Shown here: positions 23,620-32,221 of the stretch, piece by piece | Layout of the letters: the number at the start of each line of letters is the position of its first letter | Position numbering within the stretch: the stretch's first letter is position 1 | Assembly (NCBI GenBank): GCA_905215645.1 | Contig: CAJMQS010000017.1 | Coordinates: 1-45,373 of the forward strand | Direction: 5' to 3' | From: an uncultured bacterium | GTDB lineage: Bacteria; Bacillota; Negativicutes; Acidaminococcales; Acidaminococcaceae | Length of the DNA: 45,373 bases | The notes under the pieces: model-generated | What the model saw: only the letters and a program-made list of their open reading frames with translations | Told to the model about the DNA's origin: nothing | Database searches by the model: none | Program-made: the position numbers and the translations under genes

Positions 23620-24497
23620 ATAAGTTTTCCATAGTCAAGCATGCCAAAATCTTCTTTTCCATCACAGCCGTGGTGCTGATCGTGGGGATCGTATCCATGT
23701 TCACCCGGGGCTTCAACCTGGGGATCGATTTCACCGGGGGCAGTATCCTGGATATCAAGTTCGACCAGCCGGTATCCGTGGCCCAGGTCCGGACCGTGCT
23801 CAGCGACCATCAGCTGGGCAGCAGTGTGATCCAGCTGGGCAGCAGTGACCAGCAGGTAGAGACCAGCCAATCGGTGCTGATCCGTACCGGGATCATCAGC
23901 GACAGCCAGCGGGTGGAAGTGATGAACGACCTGACCGGCCGCCTGGGGAAAAATGAAGTGCTCCGGGTGGAAAACGTGGGCGCTACCGTAGGCGGCGACC
24001 TGGTGAAATCCGCCATCGGGGCGGTGGTCCTCAGCTGGGTGCTGATGATCATCTATATCACCATCCGGTTCGAACTGCGCTTTGCCCTGGCCGCCATCGT
24101 GGCCCTGATCATCGATGTATTGGTGACCCTCACCTGGTTCTCGGTGCTCCACCTGGAAATCGATTCTTCCTTCGTGGCAGCTCTTCTGACCGTAGTCGGG
24201 TATTCTGTCAACGGCACCATCGTGGTGTTCGACCGGATCCGGGAAAATCTCCATACCCATCGCCGGAACGAAAGCATGGGGGATTTGGTGGATGCCAGCA
24301 TCTGGCAGACCATGACCCGGAGCGTGTACACCACCCTGACCACCTTGTTTGCGGTGGTGGCCATCTTCCTGTTCGGGGGAGAGACCATCCACAACTTCTC
24401 CTTCGCCATGCTGGTGGGCTTCTGCAGCGGGTTCTATACCTCCACTTTCCTGGCCGGGAGCATGTGGCTGTTCTTTAGGAAAAAACTGAGGAGATAA
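23616..24497 (+). CDS. secF: Protein translocase subunit SecF
   Basis: A 293-residue partner of SecD. It has an N-terminal helix, the block GFNLGIDFTGGSILDIKF and a small periplasmic domain. Five C-terminal helices carry VVGYSVNGTIVVFDRIREN and the TRSVYTTLTTLFAVVAIFLFG region. The start overlaps secD (ATGA). The stop codon lies in a strong hairpin that ends the operon. Confidence 0.95.
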   Translation: MNKFSIVKHAKIFFSITAVVLIVGIVSMFTRGFNLGIDFTGGSILDIKFDQPVSVAQVRTVLSDHQLGSSVIQLGSSDQQVETSQSVLIRTGIISDSQRVEVMNDLTGRLGKNEVLRVENVGATVGGDLVKSAIGAVVLSWVLMIIYITIRFELRFALAAIVALIIDVLVTLTWFSVLHLEIDSSFVAALLTVVGYSVNGTIVVFDRIRENLHTHRRNESMGDLVDASIWQTMTRSVYTTLTTLFAVVAIFLFGGETIHNFSFAMLVGFCSGFYTSTFLAGSMWLFFRKKLRR

Positions 24498-24519
24498 GGC
24501 GGCAAGGCGCCTTATCTCC
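24490..24519 (+). terminator. Hairpin at the end of the ruv-sec operon
   Basis: A perfect 12-bp stem, GGAGATAAGGCG (24490-24501) with CGCCTTATCTCC (24508-24519), overlapping the secF stop. No T-run follows directly. A second hairpin with TTTTT lies inside the adjacent repeat (AGGACCTGGC/GCCAGGTCCT, 24559-24584). Confidence 0.6.
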
Positions 24520-24524
24520 AGATG

Positions 24525-24779
24525 GAAGTCAGGAGTCTGGAGTCGGAAGCCTCAGGTTAGGACCTGGCTTGATTGGCCAGGTCCTTTTTATTGTGTAAAA
24601 CCGTAGGGGCGCAGGCCTGTCACACTGCTGGATGAACGAACTATCGGCGAATCTGTGGGCTCCCTGGCGTGGAGTTCCTACGGTACCGATTTACGCATCC
24701 AAAAAATTTGCCTGCAAATTTTCTCCATGGGCTTCCGACTTCAGACTCCGGACTTGAGCCGCTGTGCGGCTCTATAGCT
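24525..24779. repeat. Heptamer-armed palindromic element, full copy
   Basis: The left arm GAAGTCA, GGAGTCT, GGAGTCG, GAAGCCT (24525-24552) is nearly the reverse complement of the right arm GGCTTCC, GACTTCA, GACTCCG, GACTTGA (24730-24757). Inside, in order: a hairpin AGGACCTGGC/GCCAGGTCCT with TTTTT, the string GTAAAACC, the pair CCGTAGG (24601-24607)/CCTACGG (24677-24683), and the palindrome AAATTTGCctGCAAATTT. The right end is the hairpin GAGCCGC-tgt-GCGGCTC then TATAGCT. About 80 bp at the right side matches the copy at 25929-26010 with few changes. Together with flanks it fills the 319-bp gap; no gene is seen. Confidence 0.75.
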
Positions 24780-24799
24780 GCGGGCCAAGCGCCCGCAGC
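24777..24799 (+). promoter_or_regulatory. Hairpin directly before the dehydrogenase ribosome site
   Basis: GCTGCGGGC (24777-24785) pairs with GCCCGCAGC (24791-24799), loop CAAGC, and is followed at once by GGAAAGGA. It could influence translation or mark the element edge. No promoter for the following gene is obvious. Confidence 0.45.
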
Positions 24800-24816
24800 G
24801 GAAAGGACCTGATACC

Positions 24817-25761
24817 ATGAAAATCGCAGTGCCCATGTATGTACGGAACAAGGATAAAGAAGTCTTGGAAGCGGCGGCACCCGGAGCGGAGTTCGTTTAT
24901 GGGAAGGATACGGAGGCTCTCCAGGGAGCGGAAGTGATCATCGGCAATGTTTCTCCCAAAAAGCTGGCGGGGCTCACGAGCTTAAAATGGCTCCAGCTGA
25001 ATTCTGCCGGAGCCGATGCTTACTGCTGGCCGGGGATCCTGGCCCCTCAGGTGCAGCTGACCAACAGCACGGGAGCCTACGGCCAGGCCCTTTCGGAACA
25101 TATGCTGGCCCTCCTCCTGTCCCTCCAGAAGAAGCTATACCTGTACCAGCGGAACCAGCTCCAGCACCAGTGGAAGGATGAAGGGGAAGTGACCAGTCTG
25201 GAAGGAGCCACTGTTGTAATCGTAGGCTTTGGGGATATCGGCCGGGCTTTCGGTCGTCTCTGCCGTCTCCTGGGGTCTCATGTGATCGGCATCCGGCGGC
25301 ACCGGGGTGCGGTTCCTCCGGAAGCGGACGAAATGGGCACCCTGGAAGAACTGCCCCGGTTCCTGGCCCAGGCAGATGTAGTAGCCAGCGTGCTCCCAGG
25401 GACGCCGGAAACCACTCATCTGTATGATGGAGAGCTTTTCCAGGCCATGAAACCCGGAGCTTTCTTCCTCAACTGCGGCCGGGGGAATGCAGTGGTCCAG
25501 GAAGACCTGCGCCAGGCCCTTTTGGAAGGACATCTGGCCGGTGCGGCTCTGGATGTGACGGATCCAGAACCCCTGCCGGAAGACAGTCCTCTGTGGGATG
25601 CCCCCAACCTCCTGATCACTCCCCATATCAGCGGGGAACATCACTTGGCCCAAACCTGGGATAAGGTGGCAGCCATTGCCGCCCGGAACCTGGAACATTA
25701 CCTGGCCGGCGAACCTCTGGAAAATGTGGTGGACCGGGAGACGGGGTATAAACGGTCCTGA
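24817..25761 (+). CDS. D-isomer-specific 2-hydroxyacid dehydrogenase
   Basis: A 314-residue NAD(P)-dependent oxidoreductase of the D-2-hydroxyacid dehydrogenase family. The start follows AAAGGA. The catalytic-domain part includes LQLNSAGADAY. The Rossmann nucleotide-binding loop is VVIVGFGDIGRAFG (about residues 130-143). Catalytic Arg is in LNCGRGNAVV (about 230), Glu in DVTDPEPLP (about 255) and His in ITPHISGEHH (about 275). The exact substrate (glyoxylate, hydroxypyruvate, a keto acid) cannot be read from sequence. The gene stands alone, flanked on both sides by the same repeat element in the same orientation, inside an otherwise conserved secF-recJ block. Confidence 0.88.
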   Translation: MKIAVPMYVRNKDKEVLEAAAPGAEFVYGKDTEALQGAEVIIGNVSPKKLAGLTSLKWLQLNSAGADAYCWPGILAPQVQLTNSTGAYGQALSEHMLALLLSLQKKLYLYQRNQLQHQWKDEGEVTSLEGATVVIVGFGDIGRAFGRLCRLLGSHVIGIRRHRGAVPPEADEMGTLEELPRFLAQADVVASVLPGTPETTHLYDGELFQAMKPGAFFLNCGRGNAVVQEDLRQALLEGHLAGAALDVTDPEPLPEDSPLWDAPNLLITPHISGEHHLAQTWDKVAAIAARNLEHYLAGEPLENVVDRETGYKRS

Positions 25762-25766
25762 AAGAA

Positions 25767-25805
25767 GGGGTTGCTGCACGTAAAAAATATATGTGCAACA
25801 TCCCC
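25767..25805 (+). terminator. Terminator of the dehydrogenase gene with TGCAC core
   Basis: GGGG-t-TG-c-TGCAC pairs with GTGCA-a-CA-t-CCCC with two mismatches around an A/T-rich loop of 13 nt. It lacks a T-run and abuts the left arm of the next element. Confidence 0.55.
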
Positions 25806-25807
25806 GT

Positions 25808-26010
25808 AGTCGAAAGTCTGAAGTCGGAAGCCTCAGGACAGGATCCGCCTGGCTAGACGGATCCTTTTGATTCTGTAGAACCAGAATCGCAATCAATCTG
25901 AGAGATCATTTCGTCCAAAGGTTCTACATATTCAAAAATTTGCTTGCAAATTTAACCTCCGGCTCCAGACTTCAGACTCCAGACTTGAGCCGCTATGCGG
26001 CTCTACAGCT
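25808..26010. repeat. Heptamer-armed palindromic element, full copy
   Basis: The left arm AGTCGAA, AGTCTGA, AGTCGGA, AGCCTCA (25808-25835) opposes the right arm GGCTCCA, GACTTCA, GACTCCA, GACTTGA (25961-25988). Inside: hairpin AGGATCCG/CGGATCCT with TTTT, GTAGAACC (25875-25882) pairing with GGTTCTAC (25920-25927), and the palindrome AAATTTGCttGCAAATTT. The right end GAGCCGC-tat-GCGGCTC-TACAGCT matches the copy at 24756-24779. It has the same orientation as that copy. Flanked by hairpins on both sides, it accounts for most of the 371-bp gap 25762-26132; I see no gene in it. Confidence 0.75.
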
Positions 26011-26011
26011 T

Positions 26012-26050
26012 GGGGTTGTTGCACACAACGTGCAGCAACCCCTTCTTTTT
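26012..26050. terminator. Terminator-like hairpin with TTGCAC core
   Basis: GGGGTTG-t-TGCAC pairs with GTGCA-g-CAACCCC around ACAAC, followed by TTCTTTTT on the plus strand. It lies at the right edge of the element and just before a promoter, so it would insulate the lapA-recJ operon from upstream transcription. Confidence 0.65.
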
Positions 26051-26065
26051 CTCTCCGAAATGCGA

Positions 26066-26071
26066 TATAAT
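26066..26071 (+). promoter_or_regulatory. -10 box of the lapA-recJ-rel operon
   Basis: TATAAT at 26066-26071, about 62 bp before the first start. The -35 region (TTCTTT) is a weak match and lies in the terminator tail. Confidence 0.45.
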
Positions 26072-26132
26072 AATACATCACGCTATTGTCGAACCGATAT
26101 ACCCTGGAGCCGGACAGAAAGGATGTGCTCAT

Positions 26133-26522
26133 ATGCTGTATGTAATCCTCATGGGAATCATTGCTCTTTTGGTAGCGATCTTCGCCCTCCAGAATGCCAT
26201 GGCGGTGGAAGTCAGTTTCCTTTTCTGGCATTTTTCTATGAGCCTGGCCCTGATCATCCTGGGCTGCCTCCTGGCAGGGTTTTTCCTGGCCAGCCTGTGG
26301 ACCCTGAAAGTCAAGGCCGGCCATTATATGAAGGACCGCAGGCTGAAAGAACAGCTGCGGCAGCTGGAAGATAAAAAAGCGGACTGGGAAGCGCGGCAGG
26401 AAAGACAGCCCCGCCGCCCGGTACCCCATATGGACCTGCCTCGGACGGAACACAAGGGAAAAAACTATGACCCGTCCCAGGACCAGGAACCCATCATCAA
26501 GCCCTTCCGGCCGAAAGAATAA
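26133..26522 (+). CDS. LapA-domain (DUF1049-like) membrane protein
   Basis: A 129-residue membrane protein. The ATG at 26133 follows AAAGGA; earlier in-frame codons read through the promoter and terminator. Two helices (about residues 2-20 and 29-52) contain FALQNAMAVEVSFLFW between them, the pattern of the LapA/YciS family. A basic coiled-coil-like segment and a Pro-rich tail face the cytoplasm. LapA in E. coli works with LapB in lipopolysaccharide control, which would fit an outer-membrane organism, but no LapB is adjacent and the role here is inferred. Confidence 0.75.
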   Translation: MLYVILMGIIALLVAIFALQNAMAVEVSFLFWHFSMSLALIILGCLLAGFFLASLWTLKVKAGHYMKDRRLKEQLRQLEDKKADWEARQERQPRRPVPHMDLPRTEHKGKNYDPSQDQEPIIKPFRPKE

Positions 26523-26536
26523 GGGACAGGAGAAAT

Positions 26537-28885
26537 ATGATCTATTCGAAAATCAAGAACCTTACTGGGGAGGAAACGGACCAGATCCAGGCCCTCAGCC
26601 GGGAAATGGGCGTCTCTCCCCTCCTGGCCGGAGTCCTGGTGCGCCGGAACCTGACGGAACCGGAGCAGATCAAAGAATTCCTGAAAGGAAAAAAACAGCC
26701 CTATTATGACCCTTTCCTGTTAAAAGATATGGACCGGGCAGTGGAACGGATCCTGAAGGCTCTGCAGCAGGGCGAACCCATGACCATTTACGGGGACTAT
26801 GACGTGGATGGTACATCGGCCAGCTCCCTGCTGTATTTGTTTTTACAGGCCCGGGGAGCCAAAGTGCAGGTCTATGTGCCCCGCCGGGATACGGAAGGGT
26901 ATGGCCTGAACGGCCCGGCCTTGGAAAAGATCGCCGCCTCAGGCACCCGTCTGCTGATCACCGTGGATACGGGCATCAGCGGCGCCCGGGAAGTGGCGGA
27001 GGCTCCCAAGACCATGGATATCATCATTACGGACCACCATCTGGCTCCCCGGGAACTGCCCGCTGCCCTGGCGGTAGTGAACCCCAACCAGCCCGGGGAC
27101 GGATATCCTTTCAAAGGGATCGCCGGGGTGGGGGTGGCCTTCAAATTGTGCCAGGCCCTGGAACAGAAGCTCACCGGGAACCCAGGATTTTACTGGGAGG
27201 ACCTGATCGAGTTGGTGGCTCTGGGCACCGTAGCGGATATGGTGCCTCTCCGGGATGAAAACCGGGAAATCGTCCGGAAAGGCCTGGCCAAGATGCCCCA
27301 CAGCCCTCTCTGCGGCCTCCAAGCCCTGCTCCAGGTGACCGTGGCTCCCGGCAGCACCGTGAACAGCGGTACCATCGGGTTCGGCCTGGGGCCCCGGATC
27401 AACGCCGCCGGCCGGCTGGATGACGCCATGACGGCGGTGCATCTCCTGACGGCCCAGGATCCGGAAAAAGCCCGGGAACTGGCGGCAGAACTGAATTCTG
27501 CCAACCAGGAACGGCAGGCCCTGAGCCAGAAGATCTTTGAAGAGGCTGAGCATCAGCTGGCTTCTTTGGGCAGCCCGGAATGGAGCATCGTCCTGGGAGA
27601 GGAAGGCTGGCACCCCGGTGTCATCGGCATCGTGGCCTCCCGGATGACGGAAAAATACCATCTGCCCTCGGTGCTCCTTTCCATCAGCGGAGATACTGCC
27701 AAAGGATCCTGCCGGAGCATCCCACCCCTGGACTTGTACCAGGCACTGGACCGGTGCCGGGACCATCTGGTCCAATTCGGCGGCCATGCCCAGGCAGCGG
27801 GACTGACCATGAAGACGTCGGAGATCCCTGCCTTCCGGGAAGTTTTTGCCAAGACAGTGGCGGATATGCTGGATCATCAGCCTTATGAGCCGGCAGCCGT
27901 GCCGGATTATTTCGTTCCGGAAGGAAGGGAAGTGACCCCGGAAGCCGTCCAGGAACTGGCGGAACTGGAACCTTTCGGAGTGGGGAATCCGGCACCGGTG
28001 CTGGGGTTTGCCAAGGCCAAGATCCAGGAAGTCTCCCTTTTGGGGCGGGACCAGAATCATCTGAAGTTCCTCCTGGAACAGGGCGAGTTCCATTATAAGG
28101 GCCTCCTGTGGCAGGAAGGGCCCCGGTTCCATTCCTTTTATCCGGGAGAAGTGGCGTCCATCGCTTTTTCTCCCCGGCTGAACACGTTCCGGGGCGTCAC
28201 CGCGGTGGATCTGGAAGTGTCGGCGGTAGAAGCCCCGTACACCATTATTGACTGGCGGCATGAGAACCGGAATAAAGAGACAGAGCTAAATAATATTTTA
28301 CAAAAAGATAAAAAGACGGTAGTATATGTAGAGGATACTGTTGCCCTGCAGCAGAAATTCCCGGGAATCCATAGTCTCCGGTACGGAGAACCTCTTCCGG
28401 GAGATGTCCATACCGTTGTATTCTATGACGGTGGGGCGGAAAAGGTCCTGACACCGGGAAAATTCCCTCTGGAAAAGGACCAGCAGGGCCGGCTGTACCT
28501 GATGTATGACCGAGAGGATCTGCTGGCTCGGCGGGATGCTCTTCGCCGGAAGTACCCTGACTTGACTGGGCTGCGCTTCTGCTATGCAGCCATCCGGAAC
28601 CTGATCCGGCAGCAGGGGGCCTGCCAGGAAGTCCGGCTGCTCCACCTGACCACCCGGGAAGGGTATGGGATCAGCCAGGCCATCCTCGATATTTTTTATG
28701 AACTGCACCTGTTCACCCGAGAATCCGGTCTGGTTTCCTTGGGGGAGACAGGACACAAGAATATGCAGGAATCCAAAGGGTTCCAGGCACTCCAAGCGGC
28801 CTATGATGCCCGCTTCCAGGAACTGAACCGCAGCTGGAAGCTGCCGCCTGCGGAAATCGCCGCCCTTTGGATGACAGGAAGGTGA
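26537..28885 (+). CDS. recJ: Single-stranded-DNA exonuclease RecJ
   Basis: A 782-residue 5'-3' single-strand exonuclease for recombination and repair. CAGGAGAA precedes the ATG. DHH-family motifs are visible: GDYDVDGTSA (about 85-94), VDTGISG (about 147) and ITDHHLAP (about 165), then the DHHA1 part with GWHPGVIGIVASR and GGHAQAAGLT. An OB-like domain follows, and a C-terminal extension of about 180 residues, common in Firmicute RecJ, ends the protein. It is co-transcribed with rel, whose start lies 4 bp after its stop. Confidence 0.95.
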   Translation: MIYSKIKNLTGEETDQIQALSREMGVSPLLAGVLVRRNLTEPEQIKEFLKGKKQPYYDPFLLKDMDRAVERILKALQQGEPMTIYGDYDVDGTSASSLLYLFLQARGAKVQVYVPRRDTEGYGLNGPALEKIAASGTRLLITVDTGISGAREVAEAPKTMDIIITDHHLAPRELPAALAVVNPNQPGDGYPFKGIAGVGVAFKLCQALEQKLTGNPGFYWEDLIELVALGTVADMVPLRDENREIVRKGLAKMPHSPLCGLQALLQVTVAPGSTVNSGTIGFGLGPRINAAGRLDDAMTAVHLLTAQDPEKARELAAELNSANQERQALSQKIFEEAEHQLASLGSPEWSIVLGEEGWHPGVIGIVASRMTEKYHLPSVLLSISGDTAKGSCRSIPPLDLYQALDRCRDHLVQFGGHAQAAGLTMKTSEIPAFREVFAKTVADMLDHQPYEPAAVPDYFVPEGREVTPEAVQELAELEPFGVGNPAPVLGFAKAKIQEVSLLGRDQNHLKFLLEQGEFHYKGLLWQEGPRFHSFYPGEVASIAFSPRLNTFRGVTAVDLEVSAVEAPYTIIDWRHENRNKETELNNILQKDKKTVVYVEDTVALQQKFPGIHSLRYGEPLPGDVHTVVFYDGGAEKVLTPGKFPLEKDQQGRLYLMYDREDLLARRDALRRKYPDLTGLRFCYAAIRNLIRQQGACQEVRLLHLTTREGYGISQAILDIFYELHLFTRESGLVSLGETGHKNMQESKGFQALQAAYDARFQELNRSWKLPPAEIAALWMTGR

Positions 28886-28889
28886 GACA

Positions 28890-31112
28890 ATGGAACAGCT
28901 CGATGATAAGCCGATCAGTGCGGAAGAATTTTATGCCCGCATCGGCAAATATTTGACCCCGCGGCAGGTGGAATTCGTCCGGGAAGCCTATAACTTTGCG
29001 GCGGAAGCCCATGCCAAGCAGAAACGCGCTTCCGGGGAACCCTATATCATCCATCCTCTGGGCGTTGCCACCATCTTGGCTCAGCTCCAGATGGACGATG
29101 TGACGCTGGCCGCTGCCTTCCTGCATGATGTGGTGGAAGATACGGATGTGACCTTGGACCAGCTGGAGGACATCTTCGGCCGGGAAGTGGCCATGCTGGT
29201 GGACGGGGTCACCAAGCTGGGAAAGATCGAATACATCTCCCGGGAAGAGCAGCAGGTGGAGAACTACCGGAAAATGTTCCTGGCCATGGCCAAGGACATC
29301 CGGGTGGTCTTGATCAAACTGGCGGACCGGCTGCACAACATGCGGACCATGAAATACATGCCGGTGAACAAGCAGAAACGGATCTCTTCGGAGACCCTGG
29401 AGATTTATGCCCCTCTGGCTCACCGGCTGGGCATCTACGCCATCAAATGGGAACTGGAAGATCTGGCCTTCCGGTACATGGAACCCCAGCATTACTATGA
29501 ATTGGTGGAGCAGGTGAAAATCAAGCGGCACGAACGGGAAGCCATGGTCCAGGAAGCCATGGATGAACTCCGGAAGCTGTGCGAGGAAGCTGGCATCAAC
29601 TGCCAGATCCAGGGCCGTCCCAAGAGCTTCTATAGCATCTATAAGAAAATGCAGCGGGACCATAAGACCATCAATGAAATCTATGACCTGCTGGCCGTCC
29701 GGGTGCTGGTGGATACGGTGAAAGACTGCTACGGGGTCCTGGGCATCGTCCACGGGAAATGGAAACCCATCCCAGGCCGGTTCAAAGATTACATCGCCGT
29801 GCCCAAATCCAACGGCTACCAGTCCCTCCATACCACAGTAGTGGCTTCCAGCGGACAGCCTCTGGAAATCCAGATCCGGACCTTCGAGATGCACAAGATC
29901 TCGGAATACGGGGTAGCCGCCCACTGGCGGTATAAGGAAAGCGGCGGATCCAAGATGCCCAGTGCTTCCGACAAGAGCGTGGATGCCAAGATGGCCTGGC
30001 TGCGGCAGCTGCTGGAATGGCATAAGGATATGCGGGATCCCCATGAATTCGTGGATACCGTGAAGATGGACGTGTTTTCCGATGAAGTGTTCGTGTTCAC
30101 GCCCCAGGGGGATGTGCTGGACCTGCCGGAAGGCTCCGTCCCCATCGATTTCGCCTACCGGGTCCATACCGGGGTGGGCAACAGTTGCGTGGGGGCCAAG
30201 GTGAACGGGAAGATCGTCCCCTTGGATTACCATCTGAAAAATGGGGACATCGTAGAAATCATTACGTCCAAACAGTCCCCCGGGCCTAGCCGGGACTGGA
30301 TCAATATCGTGGGATCCAGCCAGACCAAGAACAAGATCAAACAGTTCTTCAAGAAGGAACGGCGGGAAGAGAATATCGTCAACGGCCGGGAAATGCTGGA
30401 ACGGGAATGCCGGCGCCTGGGCTACGATGTGAACACCATGCTCACCCCGGACAACCTGAAGGAAGTGGCTTCCCGGTGCCATATGGACGGCAGTGTGGAG
30501 AACCTGCTGGCAGCCTTGGGTTATGGCGGGCTGATGGTCAACGGAGTCATGGTGAAATTGGTGGACCTGTACAAGAAGGCACAGCGCCAGAACACCACCA
30601 AGAACCTGTCCCAGCTCCTCAGCGAACTGAAACCCAAGACCGTGAAGACCCACAAGGGCAGCCACGGGATCCTGGTGAAGGGAGAGGACGACATCATGGT
30701 GAAGCTGGCCAAATGCTGCAACCCCATTCCCGGAGATCCTATCGTAGGCTATATCACCCGGGGTCACGGGGTTTCCGTCCACCGGGCGGATTGTCCCAAC
30801 GTCCTTTCCAATACGGAAGATCCCAACCGGATGATCGAAGTCTCCTGGAATGTGGATACGGACGTGGCCTACAAGGTGGTGCTGCGGCTGACCGCCGTGG
30901 ACCAGCCTGGCGTCATGGCCAATATCATGACCGTGGCCAGCGAGACCAAAGTGAACATCAATTCCATCAATGCCCATACCAATCCCAACAAGACGGCCTA
31001 TGTGGATATGGGGCTGGATATCAGCAGCCTGGATCAGCTGAACTACATCATCGGCCGGCTGCGCCGGATCAAGGGCGTCTATAAAGTGGACAGGAAAGTG
31101 TCCGGAATGTGA
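28890..31112 (+). CDS. rel: Bifunctional (p)ppGpp synthetase/hydrolase Rel
   Basis: A 740-residue stringent-response enzyme. The HD hydrolase domain shows HPLGVA (about 55) and HDVVEDTD (about 79), with LIKLADRLHNMRT further on; these metal-binding residues are intact. The synthetase domain has GRPKSFYSIYKKM, RFKDYIAVPKSNGYQSLHT (about 297) and EIQIRT. The regulatory half has a TGS domain (about 400-462), a zinc-finger-like CCNP region near 610, and a C-terminal ACT domain (about 667-740). Both activities should therefore be present, as in the single long RSH protein of many Firmicutes. Confidence 0.96.
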   Translation: MEQLDDKPISAEEFYARIGKYLTPRQVEFVREAYNFAAEAHAKQKRASGEPYIIHPLGVATILAQLQMDDVTLAAAFLHDVVEDTDVTLDQLEDIFGREVAMLVDGVTKLGKIEYISREEQQVENYRKMFLAMAKDIRVVLIKLADRLHNMRTMKYMPVNKQKRISSETLEIYAPLAHRLGIYAIKWELEDLAFRYMEPQHYYELVEQVKIKRHEREAMVQEAMDELRKLCEEAGINCQIQGRPKSFYSIYKKMQRDHKTINEIYDLLAVRVLVDTVKDCYGVLGIVHGKWKPIPGRFKDYIAVPKSNGYQSLHTTVVASSGQPLEIQIRTFEMHKISEYGVAAHWRYKESGGSKMPSASDKSVDAKMAWLRQLLEWHKDMRDPHEFVDTVKMDVFSDEVFVFTPQGDVLDLPEGSVPIDFAYRVHTGVGNSCVGAKVNGKIVPLDYHLKNGDIVEIITSKQSPGPSRDWINIVGSSQTKNKIKQFFKKERREENIVNGREMLERECRRLGYDVNTMLTPDNLKEVASRCHMDGSVENLLAALGYGGLMVNGVMVKLVDLYKKAQRQNTTKNLSQLLSELKPKTVKTHKGSHGILVKGEDDIMVKLAKCCNPIPGDPIVGYITRGHGVSVHRADCPNVLSNTEDPNRMIEVSWNVDTDVAYKVVLRLTAVDQPGVMANIMTVASETKVNINSINAHTNPNKTAYVDMGLDISSLDQLNYIIGRLRRIKGVYKVDRKVSGM

Positions 31113-31119
31113 GGCAGCC

Positions 31120-31569
31120 ATGAGAGCAGTGGTACAGCGGGTTAGCGCGGCTTCCGTCACGGTGGAGGGCCGGAAAGTGGGTTCCATCGGACCAGGACTG
31201 CTGGTCCTTCTGGGCGTGGCCCGGGGAGATACAGAAAAAGACGGGGAATACCTGGCGGAGAAATTGGCCGGGCTCCGGATCTTTGAAGATGAAGAAGAAA
31301 AGATGAACCGGTCGGTGGCCCAAATCGGGGGAAGCATCCTTCTGGTATCCCAGTTCACCCTGTACGGGGATGTGCGCCATGGCAGGAGGCCTTCTTTCAC
31401 CCAGGCGGCCCCGCCGGAAGAAGCCAACCGGCTCTATGAAAACCTGGCTCAGAAGCTCCGGGACAAAGGACTGACTGTGGAGACTGGACAGTTCCAGGCC
31501 CATATGGAAGTGGCCTTGGTGAACGACGGGCCGGTTACCATCCTGCTGGACAGCGGGAAAAGTTTTTAG
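31120..31569 (+). CDS. dtd: D-aminoacyl-tRNA deacylase
   Basis: A 149-residue enzyme that removes D-amino acids (and glycine from tRNA-Ala) from mischarged tRNAs. The start MRAVVQRVSAASVTV is the family N-terminus. The SQFTLYGD motif (about residues 78-85) and the C-terminal NDGPVTILLDS, with its Gly-Pro-Val-Thr active-site segment, are intact. Length is normal. It lies between rel and an MBL hydrolase, an order common in Firmicutes. Confidence 0.95.
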   Translation: MRAVVQRVSAASVTVEGRKVGSIGPGLLVLLGVARGDTEKDGEYLAEKLAGLRIFEDEEEKMNRSVAQIGGSILLVSQFTLYGDVRHGRRPSFTQAAPPEEANRLYENLAQKLRDKGLTVETGQFQAHMEVALVNDGPVTILLDSGKSF

Positions 31570-31585
31570 GAGGAAATAGGAAACC

Positions 31586-32209
31586 ATGAAAATCTATCGG
31601 GTGGTCGTTGGACCAATCCAGGAAAACTGCTATATCATCAAAAACGAAGCCAATAACGAAGGCATCATCGTGGACCCGGGAGACGAAGCCGACCGGATCA
31701 TGGATGCGGTGAAGAAGGCCGGCATCGAGAAGGTGCCCGCCATCTTCATCACCCATGGCCACGGGGACCATATCTCCGCCCTGGACGAAGTGAAGGCTGC
31801 TACCGGCGCCAAAGTCTATATGAGTCGGGAAGATGCTCCCATGCTCCGGGTGTGGAACAGCAGCCTGTCCTATTCCACCAACCGGGATAAGAAATTCGAT
31901 CCCCCCGATGAATTTTTTACCGATGGGGAAAAACTGACTGTTGCCGGCTTGGATTTCACCATCGCTGCCACTCCGGGCCATACCCGGGGCGGGGTGTGCA
32001 TCATCGGGGACGGAGTGGTGTTCTGCGGGGATACGGTGTTCCTGGAAAGCATCGGCCGGACGGACCTGCCCGGGGGATCTTATGACGCCATCCTGGATTC
32101 CATCAAGACTAAGCTGCTGGTGCTGCCCGACGATTACAAACTGCTGCCCGGCCACGGACCGGCTACCACGGTGGGCTGGGAACGGCGCCGGAATCCGTTC
32201 CTCCAGTAA
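31586..32209 (+). CDS. Metallo-beta-lactamase-fold hydrolase (glyoxalase II-like)
   Basis: A 207-residue zinc hydrolase. AGGAGGAAATAGG precedes the start. The metal motif THGHGDH (about residues 55-61) is followed by TPGHTRGGVC (about 130) with the third His, FCGDTVF with the bridging Asp, and LLPGHGP with the last His. Short size and the N-terminal segment PIQENCY fit the group of small glyoxalase-II-like proteins found beside dtd and hisS. The true substrate is unknown. Confidence 0.88.
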   Translation: MKIYRVVVGPIQENCYIIKNEANNEGIIVDPGDEADRIMDAVKKAGIEKVPAIFITHGHGDHISALDEVKAATGAKVYMSREDAPMLRVWNSSLSYSTNRDKKFDPPDEFFTDGEKLTVAGLDFTIAATPGHTRGGVCIIGDGVVFCGDTVFLESIGRTDLPGGSYDAILDSIKTKLLVLPDDYKLLPGHGPATTVGWERRRNPFLQ

Positions 32210-32221
32210 GGTCGTGAGCGC

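Noticed and set aside
24525..24779. CRISPR array
   Set aside because: Repeat units are 7 bp, contiguous, without spacers, and come in inverted arms; no cas genes are present.
24498..26132. Insertion sequence or composite transposon around the dehydrogenase
   Set aside because: No transposase or integrase frame, and no target-site duplication that I can define; the flanking elements are non-coding.
28713..31427. A 904-codon open frame on the minus strand across rel and part of recJ and dtd
   Set aside because: It is a mirror frame of strongly coding plus-strand genes with known domains; the composition (many His, Gln, Asp) is typical of antisense frames in G/C-rich genes. The same holds for 17830-20199 and 13525-15132.
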